Of a stretch of DNA of 64,000 bases, positions 31,965-43,700 are shown piece by piece. The stretch is from NCBI GenBank assembly GCA_905221605.1, contig CAJNDS010000136.1, forward strand, positions 186,001 through 250,000, read 5' to 3'. The position numbers were made by a program, and so were the translations under genes. Numbering within the stretch: position 1 is the stretch's first letter; every line of letters starts with the position of its first letter. The DNA is from Symbiodinium natans (lineage: Eukaryota; Sar; Dinophyceae; Suessiales; Symbiodiniaceae). The notes beneath the pieces were generated by a model that worked only from the letters and a program-made list of their open reading frames with translations, searched no databases and was not told the DNA's origin.

Positions 31965-34603
31965 ATGCACTGGAAAAAGGAGCCGTCCGGCCTGAGGGGC
32001 AGGGTTCGGGGGTTTACGATATTAGGGGTACCTTGTTGGGGTTCTTATTATTGTCCCCTGTTTTCGTAAACCCCCATGTCGCTTCAGTTTTTTTTCAGGA
32101 AGCCTCGAACATTCCCGGTGCGAGCTTTAGGGTTTAGGGTTTAGGGTTTAGGGTTTAGGGTTTAGGGTTTAGGGTTTAGGGTTTAGGGTTTAGGGCTTAG
32201 GGTTCCTAAGCCCGCACCCCCTCAGCCCTGGCACCTAGGTTGCAGCCCTAAGTCAACGCCCAGCAGTTGAAAGACCCAGTAGTAGAGTAGGGTTTAGGGT
32301 TTAGGGTTTAGGGTTTAGGGTTTAGGGTTTAGGGCCTTAGTAGGTGACCTTTAACCTTTTTTGGGGTAATAAAATCTCCATATAATCCCAAAAAGGTTAG
32401 CCTCTAGTTCCCCCAGGTTGCTGGACAACTAAGAAGACGCACCCCCAGGACCTTAGGGTTTAGGGTGTAGGGTTTAGGGTGTAGGGTTTAGGGTTTAGGG
32501 CCTTACACCCTAAAGTCGGTTTGCGTCCTGTCTGTTGTTGCCGTGCCCCTTCTGAGTGCTGTTTCGCTATCGGCAACAAAAAACACTCCCAAGATTCCCA
32601 AGTCCCCGAAAAGCCCTCCGATCCCCAATCCTAAGACCCCCGCCCCTCAACAAAAACCAACAAAGAAAACATCACGTTCCCAAATCCCCCCAAATCCCGA
32701 TTAAAACTCTAAACTCTGAACCCTAAACCCGAAACCCGAAACCCTAAACCCTAACCCTAAACCCGAAACCCTAAATCCTAAACCCGAAACCCTAAATCCT
32801 AAACCCCAAAGCGGCCACGGCGCTCTCAGGGCCAGGTGGGAAGCTTCGACCGCGACACGACCACCCTCTTGGAGCGGCTCAAGGACGACCATGTGCTTTA
32901 GGGTTTATGGTTTAGGGTTTAGGGTTTAGGGTTTAGGGTTTAGGGTTTTGGAGGGCTGCTTAGGAAAGAGGGTTTCCGGGCGTGCCAGCTGACGTCAAGT
33001 TCGAGGGGTGGATACAACAACAAAAAAAACTTTGTCATAATTGGGTAGTATTTTGCATATTTAAGGGTACTTAAACCCAATAAGGAATATGTTTTTAAGT
33101 TTTTTCTAGGGCCCCAGGGGTTGAGGGGGTGCCTGGGACAATCTACTTACAGATTAGTCCTAACCACCCCTTGATTCGTAGGCATGACGGTATAACCCAT
33201 TAAAATGTCGGTAAAGAGAGTTCCAGGTAGACCCTAAACCCGAAACCCTAAACCCTAAACCCTAAACTCTAAACCCTTAACCCGAAACCCTTTCGGAAGT
33301 TCGACCTCCCCAGCCATGGATCGGGGTCTCGGGTCGCGCAGATGCTGCAAGTGCAGCAAGCTTGAACCCTAAAACCCTAAACCCTAAACCCTAAACCCTA
33401 AACCCTAAACCCTGAACCCTGAACCCTAAACCCTAAACCCTAAACCCTAAACCCTAAACCCTAAACCCTTCGCAGCCTCTCTCAGTATAGCTTTCGGCTT
33501 CCTGCGACACTCTGAAGCCTTCTAAACCCGCCTGCGTCGCGTACCCTCAGAAAGCCTCAGCCCCCCAAAAACCTAGCTGGCCCTCAACGCCCTTCAAACC
33601 GAAACCTGACAGCAAGTTCTTCGGGAAGAAGGGGAGCTCAGCGGAAGCCCATAATGCGAGATTCTGAAATGGTTTTCGAAGGATGAGGTATTTGAGCTTC
33701 GGCTCTTTGACAGCTCCTCTAACACCTACGCGCCCTTCAACCTTCCCAGAGACTCCAAAACCCCTGAATTAAGGAATATACCTTGCATGAAAGTAGGAAC
33801 CCTAGCATGATTTAAGGTATATACCTTACATTATAGTAGGAACCCTAACATGATTTAAGGTATATTCCTTACTTAAGGGGTTTTGGAGTCTCTGGGTTCA
33901 ACGACTTCGCCCGCACAATGCCCGGGCTCGAAAGAAGCGACGGGGGGTCCGCGGCTCAATCGCCCACAAGGCGGCCCACCAGGGTTTTCTGGGGGCTGAG
34001 GCCCTAAACCCTAAACCCTAAACCCTAAACCCTAAACCCTAAACCCTAAACCCTAAACCCTAAACCCTAAACCCTAAACCCTAAACCCTAAACTTCAACC
34101 CTTTGAGGAGCAGCTCGGGTTGAGGGTGTTCGGGGCGATGAATAAACGAAGCTTCAGGCTTCGGGCTGGTGCTGCGCCGAGGGTTTCAACAGCTCAGACC
34201 AGGGTTTCGGGTTTAGGGTTTAGGGTTTAGGGTTTAGGGTTTAGGGTTTAGGGTTTAGGGTTTAGCACATGCAGGACACAGAGGTTCTATACCTTCCCCT
34301 TCTTGGGTGTACGAGGGCGGTAAGAGGGCCAACCTAGGGTCACTTTTCAACCCTAAACGCCTGCAATTCAGGGGCTTGAGGCCCTCGAACCCCGACTGCC
34401 CAGAGTTTAGGAGGGTTTAGGGTTTAGGGTTTGGGGGTACCCGACATACGGCCCAGCTAAACCTTAACACTAGGGCGGAAGCCTTATTTGGAGCAGTGGC
34501 TCAGGGCCGCAGTGTGCCCATAACAATTCCAGCTGCCCCTAAAGCCTCATCGCCCTGTCCTCAGCATGCCGACGTTCACCTAGAGAACGCCCCCGCGAAG
34601 TAG
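31965..34603 (+). CDS. Unrecognised small multi-exon gene
   Basis: Function not recognised. Phase-consistent exons: 31965-32003 (starts ATG; MHWKKEPSGLRGR) joined by a GT-AG intron to 32836-32892 (VGSFDRDTTTLLERLKDDH); and 33682-33748 (DEVFELRLFDSSSNTYAPFN) joined to 33889-33983 (GFNDFARTMPGLERSDGGSA) across an inverted-repeat introner. A piece at about 33617-33656 (FFGKKGSSAEAHN) probably lies between them, and 34480-34603 (VAQGRSVPITIPAAPKASS, ending TAG) is a possible last exon; those joins are not resolved. The protein would be low-complexity in its C-terminal half. It lies between SPF30 and the large gene at 35 kb, same strand. Confidence 0.45.
33742..33896. mobile_element. 155-bp inverted-repeat introner with element-encoded residues
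   Basis: Arms of about 40 bp (CCCAGAGACTCCAAAACCCC and its inverse) form a near-perfect hairpin. The 6-bp duplication TTCAAC lies at 33736-33741 and 33897-33902. The best splice sites are inside the arms (GA at 33749, AG ending 33888), so 15 element bases stay in the mRNA and add five codons without shifting frame. Confidence 0.85.
34004..34093. repeat. C-rich telomeric array
   Basis: About 12 CCCTAAA units downstream of the exon ending at 33983. Confidence 0.95.
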
Positions 34604-34997
34604 GGCCCTTCGGGGGGTTCTGTTGACCTACCTTTTGCATTCACCCACAACGTCGAGGGTAACGCCCGGCAAGGCATGGGCAAGTGCTACTAAGCTGTAG
34701 GTCGATTTATTGTTTAGGGTTTAGGGTTGCAGATTTTGTTGGGGTTTTGCTTGTGACCATGCGGGGGCGTTTTGCATCCGAGCGCCACCACCTCGACACG
34801 CCTTGAAGCTCCAGCTGCCAGAATTAAACAGCCCAAAGCCCAACACCCTCAAACTCTTAGCCCCAACAGCGTCTGCCTAAGCCAGAAGTGAGCTGGTAGC
34901 ACGTGCCAATTCCTCAGCAGCCAGTCCCCACACGGCAAAATTTGATGCATCTCCTCGGCCGTCCGGCCATGTTTTCTTCCTGAGTCTGGAACCCGCC

Positions 34998-37900
34998 ATG
35001 CGCCGAGTGGCTGCATTCCTCGGCCTCGCACGCGCTGGAAGCGAAACAGACACCAGCGACACCATCCAGGCGGTCCAGGCAGTCCAAGTGGTCCAGGCTT
35101 GGCAAGCAGCTTTGGAGACTTGCGCCGCAGAGGTATGCACTGCCAACCAGGTGGAGGAAGACGATGCAGCTGCAGCACGTTGCCGGCAGATACCCGTCGC
35201 ATCTAAATTTGGGGGTGCGGGCCGCACCACTCAGTTCGGACGTAACATCTGGTGCGCCGCGATGCTTGGTACAGGAAGCACGGTGGACCTTTTCGCAGGA
35301 TTTGGGGACACCACGGCTTTGCTCTCCGATGCCCTGCGTCGACGCCCGGGCCCTGCTGATCGTCGTCTCGTGACCTTCGAGCTGAGCCGTGAAAGGCTGT
35401 CCACTGTGAGGAGCCGGCTTGCCGAGAGTCAAGTTGCTGTGCGCACTCTCGACCAAGGCAGCCAGCAACACTGGCACCAAGAGATGAAGCAAGCAGATCG
35501 GCAGCGCGTCACCGCATTCCTTGTCCACGGAAGCACGGCACAAAACCTGCGGGCGGCTTGCAAGCACGTGGAGGATCTCGGCTTTCTTCTTCTTGACCCC
35601 GACGTCGAGATGGGGTACAAGGACTTCGCAGACGACTGGCGTGTGCTGGAAGAGCGACAGCCGCGGATGGTGGCTGTTTACAACACGAATCTGCCAGGAG
35701 GTGCTGGCTGGGTGGTCAACCGCCTTCTAGCTTTGGGTGGGTACGTGGAGGTGGCACAAGGCATCAATGATGGAGGTGCTGGCGAACTGGACGTTTTGCA
35801 TCAGGTCCGAGCCTGGTCGCTTCTGCTCCGGACGTCTGGTGCCGTGCTTCCCGCATGGAGATCCAGCGAGGGAGCGCCGCAAGCCACTGCCGAGCATCAG
35901 CAGCCGGTTTTGCCCTTTGACGAAGATACCGTGAAGATGACTGGCCTCGAAGCCCAGGCATGGGTCAAAGAGCAGCTGCAAAAGGGCTACGCATGGGGAA
36001 ATACCACCTTCCGAGCAGTTCGGGGTGGCGAAGTGCTGCGTATCCACCGCGAGGTTGGAGATGTGGTGCCAGTGGAGGTCCAACGGCCGACAGACGAGCT
36101 GCTTTCACCGCCCAAGCCGGAAACCAATCTCCATCACTGCTTTGCGGAGACGGACCCTCTGGCTGCCGCGCGCCAACTCCGAACCCCCTGTTTCCTCAAC
36201 TGCGAGGGCCCACACTTTGAGCCTGCGTGGGATGGATTCCGAAAGAAGGTGCTACTGCAGGCAGCCAGGAGCTATCCGATGGATGAGGAGATGATTATGG
36301 AGGCATCTGCAATCAGCCACGGCATCATTGAAAACGATGAGATTCTGATTCGTGGCCGGTCCCTTTTCATGGCTCGCTTGCGCCACGAGTACACGCATGA
36401 TGGCCATGTGGAGGGCTTTTGCCTCTATGGCCTGGCGGCTGCTGCCTTCATGCGAGCTCGACAGACGCTCGACATGCAGCCACGCACCTTCGAGGTGCGG
36501 GGGAGGACAATCTTTGCACCAACGATCGGCTTCTCCTGGAGATATCTTATGTTTTCCTTTATTGGGCTTAAGAGGACCACACCCAGGAATATGTTTTCAG
36601 AGGGTTTTAAGGTCCACCCGAGGCTTGCGCGACCTGGACACGGCCTTCACGCTGGTCAGCGACTCGAACAGCAAGGGCGGCGTGGAGTTCAGCTTCCTTG
36701 AGAATGCCGGCTGGGCGATCGCGCTCGAGGACATCGTCACGAACCTGGAGGTTCAGAAGGCCGACCTGGGCCAGTCCTTCCGACGACACCAGCCACAAGG
36801 CGCCAAACGTCCCGAGCCCATCGGCGCAGCAGGCCAGGGTCTTCAGCAGGGCCGCCTGGACCACCTCGACTCCTTGCGGCTGTTCCGAGAAGCTGCGCAG
36901 GTGCGGCTGTGTCTTTGTCCTAGTTGGGTACCATTCTACATTTTTAAGGGTGCTTAAACCCTGTAAGGAATACACATGTAAATATGAACCTTATCCCAAC
37001 CATGAACTAGGTGTGGCATAGGGGATCATCTGACGGCCACCTTCGACGCCGTCCTGATTGTCCAGGGAAGCCTAGAACTGGTGGCTGGAAACTTGCCAAT
37101 CCAGCGAGATTTCTTGGGCCGCTACTGCCCGAAGCACACTGGGCAACTAGCCTTGGGATATTTCATATTTTCCCTTATTGGGTTTAAGAGGATCTAAACC
37201 CTAGACCCTAGACCCTAAACCCTAAACCCTAAACCTAAACCCGAAACCCTAAACCCTAAACCCTAAACCCTAAACCCTAAACCCTAAACCCTAAACCCTA
37301 AACCCTAAACCCTAAACCCTAAACCCTAAACCCTAGGCAAGGACACCAATGCCGGCAGCGCTGTGAGCTGCTGGGGTGGGGATGCGACCAACAGGATGAA
37401 GCCGATCCGGTCGCAGAGTGGCTTGATTCTAGGATGCCCAGTAGAGTGGCTTTTCTCGGGGTTTAGGGTTTAGGGTTTGGGGTTAAGGGTTTAGGGTTTA
37501 GGGCTACTAGGACCTTTTCAAAAGGGCCACGAGGACCCAGAGTAGGCCCTTGTTCCCTTTTTTTGGTTGGGCTTTTGGGGTTCCCCTCTAAACCCCCTTT
37601 AAGCCAAAAAAAGGGGCACACCTTTTGAATCCTGGGGTTACTGGGCAACCTAGGATGGCATCATCGATCCGGAATCGCTGGATGAGCTGCCTTGGGACCT
37701 GGAGGACTAGTTGCTTAAGAACCCCCCCAAAAAAAGAAAATGTTCTTCCTTATAAGGTAATATAGGGATGATTCTCTTTTAAAATTCTTTTGGGGTTCTT
37801 AAGCAAACAGTGGAGGAGAGGAAGCGTTCTCTGGCCCATGCGAGCGCGCAAGACTCGAGGTTGCAGCTGGCAGATTTCGTGGTCTGCTCACACCCGACGC

Positions 37901-38586
37901 TGCTTTGCATCTTCATGGCGGAGGCCCTCTCCAAGCCCATCTTTGTGCATGCATCCTCCACGCTGCTGTATGGCGTGCATTGTCAAGACTGCAACCGCGC
38001 AGCGTGGTACACGAACCTGCGGCACTTTGGCAGCTCCCCGCTGGCACAGAGGTACTTGGAGCTGACCCGCAACCTCCTGCTCAATAGCCGGAACTTGATC
38101 TTCATGGCAGAGGGTCGCTTCCTAGCGGAGCAGGTCCGACACCAGGTGGGTGTGGAAGTTCCTTGGGTGCCACCATTGGCCCTTTACACGCCCGCCGGGA
38201 GCTGGCATGGCGGCCAGGCAGCGAGTCGGCGTGCTGTTGTTCTCAGGTCCCGCTTTTTCGTGTCCCTGATGGGCGAGCTCTTGCGATCACTGCTGCGAGA
38301 GATCGTGTCCATCAACTTTCCTAACTATCCCTTGGAGGTCGTTTTCCTCGGGATGGACAACCAGTTTGATGAGCAATGGCTTTCCCTGCAGCAGCTGGCC
38401 AGCTTTGATGCGGCTATTCTTTGGCCAAACGATTTGCACCAGCGGACCTTCCATGAGGCCTACCGGATGGCGATACCGCTGCTCGTGCCGGATTCTGCTT
38501 CTATATCCCCCTTGGGAATTGCTTTTTTAAAAAAAAATTTTTTGGTAAAATGAAACCCAAGAGGATATTAAACACTATTATTGCTG

Positions 38587-38620
<34 letters not shown>

Positions 38621-39455
38621 GGTTCTGAGGGAAGTCTAGGCTTGCCTCTTCCGAGCGCAGCGCATGTCCAACTGGGGCTACGCCTCCTACGGTGCAAGCT
38701 CGGTCGGACTCGCTGACGGAAAGCCACCATCCAGGCATCCCTTCCCTCCTTGGTGGAACCTCTGTCATCGTGGGGCAACATTCTACATTCTTAATGGTAC
38801 TTAACCTTAAGCTGAACAAGGAATCGAATTTTTTTAATACTATCTCAACTATGAGCTAGGAACTCCTTCAATGCCACGCCGGACGTTGTGACCTACTGGG
38901 TGCAGTTCGCAGACTGGGAGCAGCTGCCCCACGTCCAGCGCTTTGCGACGCTCCCGGGTCTCATAGTGCAAGTGCTCTCCATGGACTTGAAGCAGATCAG
39001 CACCGTGGCAAGCGAGTGGTGCTTCTTTTTTTGGGTTCGAGGTTCTCTTAGAAAGTAGCCCACTCTTATCAGCACCTTGGGAACCCAGGATGCCCAATTT
39101 CCGTTTTTTGGGTTCAAGGTTCCTTCATCCCACCCCCAAAAGAGGGCGCGCCCTTATCATAATATAGTTACTGGGCTACCCCTAAACCCTAAACCCTAAA
39201 CCCTAAACCCTAAACCCTAAACCCTAAACCCTAAACCCTAAACCCTAAACCCTAAACCCTAAACCCTAAGCCCTAAACCCTAAACCCTAAACCCTAAACC
39301 CTAAACCCTAAACCCTAAACCCTAAACCCTGTTGCTGGGCTACTTACCAAGGCACAAAGATGCTGGAGCAGCATGTGCAGCTAGCCAAGGCTGCTCTCGA
39401 CCTGGTCTCGGAGCGCCTTGCTTCGCTTGACCGGACCAGGAGCCAAGAAAAGCGG
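34998..39455 (+). CDS. Large protein: methyltransferase-like N-terminus, glycosyltransferase-like C-terminus
   Basis: Exons 34998-36528, 36623-36908, 37011-37156, 37337-37380, 37654-37704, 37816-38496, 38640-38755, 38860-38999 and 39352 to about 39455 join in phase to about 1,030 residues; the 3' end is open. Near residue 95 VDLFAGFGDTTALL followed by VTFELSRERL resembles a Rossmann SAM-binding motif, and LLDPDVEMGYKDFADDW resembles the acidic motif of Methyltransf_24-type enzymes. Later, ADFVVCSHPTLLCIFMAEA, FVHASSTLLYG and LVPDSACLFRAQRM suggest a GT-B-type glycosyltransferase. Both assignments are inferences from motif shape. Donors are GC (3), GA (4) and GT (1). Introns 1, 2, 5, 7 and 8 are recognisable introners; introns 3, 4 and 8 also carry telomeric repeats. 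The 1.5-kb first exon is the longest here. Confidence 0.75.
36529..36622. mobile_element. Introner, CCCTTATTGGGTTTAAGAGG family (copy 1)
   Basis: 94-bp intron. Core TTATTGGGCTTAAGAGGA is shared with 37157-37197 and with 52219-52673; the right end (AATATGTTTTCAGAGGGTTT) is shared with 52650-52670. Flanks carry the direct repeat GGCTT (36528-36532 and 36622-36626), which positions a GC donor and AG acceptor that keep frame. Confidence 0.85.
36909..37010. mobile_element. Introner, ACATTTTTAAGGGTGCTTAA family (copy 1)
   Basis: 102-bp GT-AG intron flanked by GTGT (36909-36912, 37011-37014). Ends CCTAGTT and AACTAG are inverse. The core CATTCTACATTTTTAAGG is shared with 38756-38859, and more distantly with 33040-33116. 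Confidence 0.85.
37157..37336. mobile_element. Introner (TTATTGGGTTTAAGAGG family, copy 2) truncated by telomeric array
   Basis: The left 41 bp match copy 1, then CCCTAGA/CCCTAAA units run to the AG acceptor. It is intron 3 of the large gene with a GA donor. Confidence 0.8.
37705..37815. mobile_element. Inverted-repeat introner, TTGCTTAAGAACCCC family (copy 1)
   Basis: Element 37707-37810 with ends CTAGTTGCTTAAGAACCCC and GGGGTTCTTAAGCAAACAG, flanked by the 7-bp repeat TGGAGGA (37700-37706, 37811-37817). Splicing as GA-AG inside the duplication restores the frame (WDLEERKR). A second copy is at 58603-58705. Confidence 0.92.
38577..38620. repeat. TTA microsatellite in intron 6
   Basis: About 12 ATT units between exons 6 and 7 of the large gene. 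Confidence 0.92.
38756..38859. mobile_element. Introner, ACATTCTTAATGGTACTTAA family (copy 2)
   Basis: 104-bp GA-AG intron 7, flanked by GGAAC (38755-38759, 38859-38863). The core CAACATTCTACATTCTTAAT is shared with the intron at 36909. Confidence 0.85.
39000..39351. mobile_element. Introner (GTTGCTGGGCTAC family) carrying a telomeric insertion
   Basis: Intron 8, GC-AG, with GCAC repeated at both ends (39000, 39352). The right end GTTACTGGGCTAC (39167-39179) is followed by about 21 CCCTAAA units and then by GTTGCTGGGCTAC (39331-39343). The 13-bp end of the element is thus present on both sides of the array, with one mismatch. Confidence 0.85.
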
Positions 39456-39540
39456 GGGTTTAGGGTTTAGGGTTTGGGGGTTTAGGGGTTTAGGGGTTTA
39501 GGGGTTTAGGGTTTAGGGTTTAGGGTTTAGGGTTTAGGGT

Positions 39541-39593
<53 letters not shown>

Positions 39594-40879
39594 GTTTTGA
39601 GGGTTGAGGGTTGAGGGTTGAGGGTTTAGGGGCAAACGGGGAGTGCCGGTGGCACAAGAAGCAATCGGGAGCCCCAAAGAAGCCAAGACGGAATTCCCAA
39701 CGAACACGAAAACCCCTGAAGCCTCTGGAAACCCAGCCCCGAAAAAGCCCTTCCACCCTAAACCCTCGATGGGGATCAGCCGAGAACTTGGAACGACGCA
39801 GAGTAGATTCGCGTGGCCCCCGCGCAAGGATGTGACGCGCAAATCGAGAAGCGCACCAAGTCGAACCTCTAAAGTCAGAGCCCAAACCCCGAACCCTAAA
39901 CCCTAAACCTTTGCCCCTCAACCCGCGACCCCTAAAAGCTCGAAAGTCCTAAGCCCTAGACCCGCCAGGCGTCGAGCCAGCGCAAGTGGCCCCTAGCAGC
40001 AACCCCGGCAGGGTGTCGGTTTGGGTTCCCCTCCCCCTAACAAAAAAAAACCCCCCCCTTACCCCAAATATGAAATACCCCACCCCATGTACTCAAAAAT
40101 CGGAGTATTAAATTACGGATTAGCGATGTATAAAAGGGGTATAGCTGGTCCCCATTCACGGGCCCCTGCTAAGGGACCATGAACCCTAAAACCCTAAACG
40201 CTAACTCCTGAACCAAATATTTTTTGCATCTGGGACTCTGTGGCCTCAAGACCTAAACCCTACGCCCTCTGGGAGAAGAAGGCTCTTGCTTCGGGGTGGA
40301 AGGGCCCTTGAGCGCCTCCCTCAGACTGCCAGAATGCCCCGGAAATGAGCCGCACCCAAAAGCTACAGAGCACCAAAGCCCTCAGAGCCAAGAAAGCCCT
40401 ATGGTCGGCAAAAAAAAACTCTAAGACGCAAGTTCGGCCATGAACCCATCGCTTCCCACGCCCTTCACCCTCCTCCACCGGGAACCAGGCGGGAAACCCT
40501 AAGCCCTGCAAACCTAAGATACCTTTTTTGGCGATGGTTGTGCGTTGAGAAGGGAAGTGGTTCGTCCAGCTATGCGGGTGCCCCAAAAAACCTCAAACCC
40601 TCAAACCCTAGACCTTATGAAACCCCAAACCCGAAGCCCTGAACCCTAAAACCTAGAGGTTTGAATGAACCCTAAACCCTAAAACCCTAGACCCTAAACC
40701 CTGAACCCTAAACCCTGAACCCTAAACCCTAAACCCTAAACCCTAAACCCTAAACCCTAAACCCTAAACCCTAGACCCTAAACCCCAAGAGAGACAAAGG
40801 TCCAAGCCTCTGAGCCGCTCCTTGGACACCCCTGAACGAGACCTTTCGAGGCCGACCCATTGTTGTTTTTGGGTTGATA

Positions 40880-41656
40880 TAGGGTGTATATAGAGAGGGT
40901 ATATAAGTATATGTGCATATATGTATATGTGTATATGTGTATATGTCTATATATGTATATAATTTATGTTTGTATGTATACATGTATATATGTATATATG
41001 TATATATGTATATATGTATATATGTATATATGTATATATGTATATATGTATATATGTATATATGTATACATGTGTATATGTATATATGTATAGATGTATA
41101 TATGTATAGATGTATAGATGTATAGATGTATGGATGTATAGATGTACAGATGTATATATGTATATATGTATATATGTATATATGTATATATGTATATATG
41201 TATATATGTATATATGTATATATGTATAAATTTATGTATGTATATATGTATATATTTATGTATGTATATATATTTATACACATACATAATGTAGTGAGTG
41301 TATAATAAGTACATAAATAAAAATATGTATATATATATACACACATAAATAGCAATATAAATAAAATACATATAAATCATATATATATATATGTATATAT
41401 ATATACGAATATAATATAAATATGAATATAAATATGAATATAACTATAAATATAGCTATAAATGCATACATATACATATATATATATATATATATCAAAA
41501 TAAATATATAAATAACATCGACATAGATATATAAATAGAAATAGAAATAGAAATACAAGTATAACTAACAATGTAATATAACTAACAACATAACGAAATA
41601 GAGAAAAACATAAGTAAATAAATAAACCAATAAGAGTATATATATATATATATATT

Positions 41657-41700
<44 letters not shown>

Positions 41701-41720
41701 TGCCCCAAAGAAAGAAAGAA

Positions 41721-41755
<35 letters not shown>

Positions 41756-41835
41756 AAGAGAGAGGGAGGGAGGGAGGGAGGGAGGGAGGGAGAGAGAGAG
41801 AGATAGGAAGGAAGGAAGGAAGGAAGGAAGCATAT
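40880..41835. repeat. Composite microsatellite: TATATG, AT-rich, GA, GGGA, GGAA
   Basis: About 360 bp of (TATATG)n passes into AT-rich sequence (41240-41640), a short TA run, two (GA)n tracts (41660-41695, 41725-41752), a GGGA block (41763-41790) and a GGAA block (41807-41830). Tyr/Ile/Ser frames are artefacts. Confidence 0.96.
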
Positions 41836-42202
41836 AATAAATGCATAGATATGACACGTGTTTAAGTTTGGGGCTGCGAATTATGTGTGCTTACAGGGCC
41901 GTTGAGGGTGTTTAGGTTATTGAGGGCTCAGGGGGCGTAGTGGCTTAGTGGTGTAAGCCAAGGCTTGAATGAGAACCCAAGAGCCAAACCCTAAAGCAAC
42001 CAAGCCCTCAACCCCGAAGAGCGACGAAGAGAGTGGGATTTCCTACCCATGGTCCCATGGTTCGGGTTCAGGGTTCAGGGTTTAAGGTTTAGGGATTAGG
42101 GTTTAGGGCGCCCGAACTCCCCCCCCCCCCACAAGGAGCCTGAAGTCCTCCCGGGTCAACCCTGAACACCTTGAACCTTAAGGGTTCAGGGTTCAGGGTT
42201 TT

Positions 42203-42290
42203 TTGTTTATGCTAACAGTGCTTAGTAGGATTGTAGTACCCCCTTTGTAATCCCTCTTAAGGACGGTTAGTATAAGGGGGAACATCCCAA
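42203..42290. mobile_element. MITE-like element, TTGGGATGTTC family, left end damaged
   Basis: Inner arms CTAACAGTGCTTAGTAGG and GGACGGTTAGTATAAGG with terminal AACATCCCAA on the right. The left end is replaced by a T-rich run next to a TTCAGGG repeat. Confidence 0.65.
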
Positions 42291-42457
42291 TCCTGACCCC
42301 AAGCCGTTGGCGAACGAAAAGCTTGAGCCTTCCGAACCCTAAACCCTAGTCCCTAAACCCTAAACCCGAAACCCTCAACTCCAAACCCTGAACCCTAAAC
42401 CCTAAACCCTTGCCCTGCGATGTGGATTCGCCCCAGCTGTGCAGGAGTGAAAAAAAC

Positions 42458-42658
42458 CCCTAAACCCTAAACCCTAAACCCTAAACCCTAAACCCTAAAC
42501 CCTAAACCCTAAACCCTAAACCCTAAACCCTAAACCCCTAAACCCCTAACCCCTAACCCCTAACCCCTAACCCCTAAACCCTAAACCCTAAACCCTAAAC
42601 CCTAAACCCTAAACCCTAAACCCTAAACCCTAAACCCTAAACCCTAAACCCTAAACCC
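42458..42658. repeat. C-rich telomeric array with CCCCTAA block
   Basis: About 28 units; a central block of CCCCTAA variants (about 42535-42575). Confidence 0.96.
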
Positions 42659-43499
42659 TTCCGAAGCTCACGAGTTGTCCGGAAGCACCAGGCTCCAAGG
42701 AGCCGCTGCAAAGACCGAGCCGCTTGCGTAAGCCTTCAGGTAACTTGCGGTTTCGGGTTTCGGGTTTAGGGTTTAGGGTTTAGGGTTTAGGGTGAGAGAA
42801 CATTATTCAGCAGCTACGGTTTCGTGACTTTCTGGTTTTTAGGAAGACCAAAATTGATATTCAGGGCGTTTCGGGTTTAGGGTGTAGGCTTTGCGGTTGC
42901 TTCGGATTACGGCCCCCCTTGTTTCGAGTCTCTCCAAGTCGAGTATGTCCCTCATACCTGTTAAGGTGCCACGAAACCGCATTGAGGCGGAGCCCAAATC
43001 CCAGAACCCTAAACCCTAAACAAAACCCTAAACCCTAAACCGAGTTGCAGGAGCCCAGATTCTGATTATCTAGAACCCACGACCTGGCGTTCCAAGCTTC
43101 TTCTATTCCCTGGCCTCGTTAAACCCTAAGCCCTAAGGGGTTCCGACCTCATGGGTGAAAAGGGTTGAGCTGAAGGAACTTCTGTGGTGCGGAGTCCTGT
43201 TGAAAAAAGTGGGACGTATGGAGTGGTACGGGGTATTGGGCTCCTCGGGTATGTGGCTCTTTCGTTAGGGGGGGCTTCGGCGGTAAGACCGTTGAGCTCA
43301 GGTCTCTGCCGGATGGGAGCGGATGGAAGGGTTGCATTGCTAGGGTTTGGGGTTTAGGGTTTAGGGTTTAGGGTTTAGGGTTTAGGGTTTAGGGTTTAGG
43401 GTTGTCAGACTAGTCTGTGCCTTCAGAGGGATCTGGGGTAAGGGTCGAGTGCTCGAGCTGAGCCGTTAGGGAAGGTTAAGCCCTAAAGCCTAAAGCCTA

Positions 43500-43700
43500 A
43501 ACCCTAAACCCTAAACCCTAAACCCTAAACCCTAAACCCTAAACCCTAAACCCTAAACCCTAAACCCTAAACCCTAAACAACCCTAAACCCTAAACCCTA
43601 AACCCTAAACCCTAAACCCTAAACCCTAAACCCTAAACCCTAAACCCTAAACCCTAAACCCCTAAACCCTAGACCCTAAACCCTAAACCCTAAACCCAAA
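43500..43700. repeat. C-rich telomeric array
   Basis: About 28 CCCTAAA units with a single CAACCCTAAA interruption; ends about 60 bp before the EF-hand gene's first recognised exon. Confidence 0.96.

Noticed and set aside
37441-37653. Exon in the stretch after 37381 (frame continuing exon 4)
   Set aside because: GGATG is repeated at 37380 and 37653, and skipping it restores frame; the stretch is telomeric repeat plus introner-like sequence.
40771-41857. Tyr/Ile-rich and Ser/Leu-rich frames
   Set aside because: Products of TATATG and GA/GGGA repeats; open only because the repeat lacks stop codons.
41934-41990. tRNA-like sequence GGCGTAGTGGCTTAGTGG (box A-like)
   Set aside because: No box B or acceptor stem and no cloverleaf; at most a decayed SINE head.
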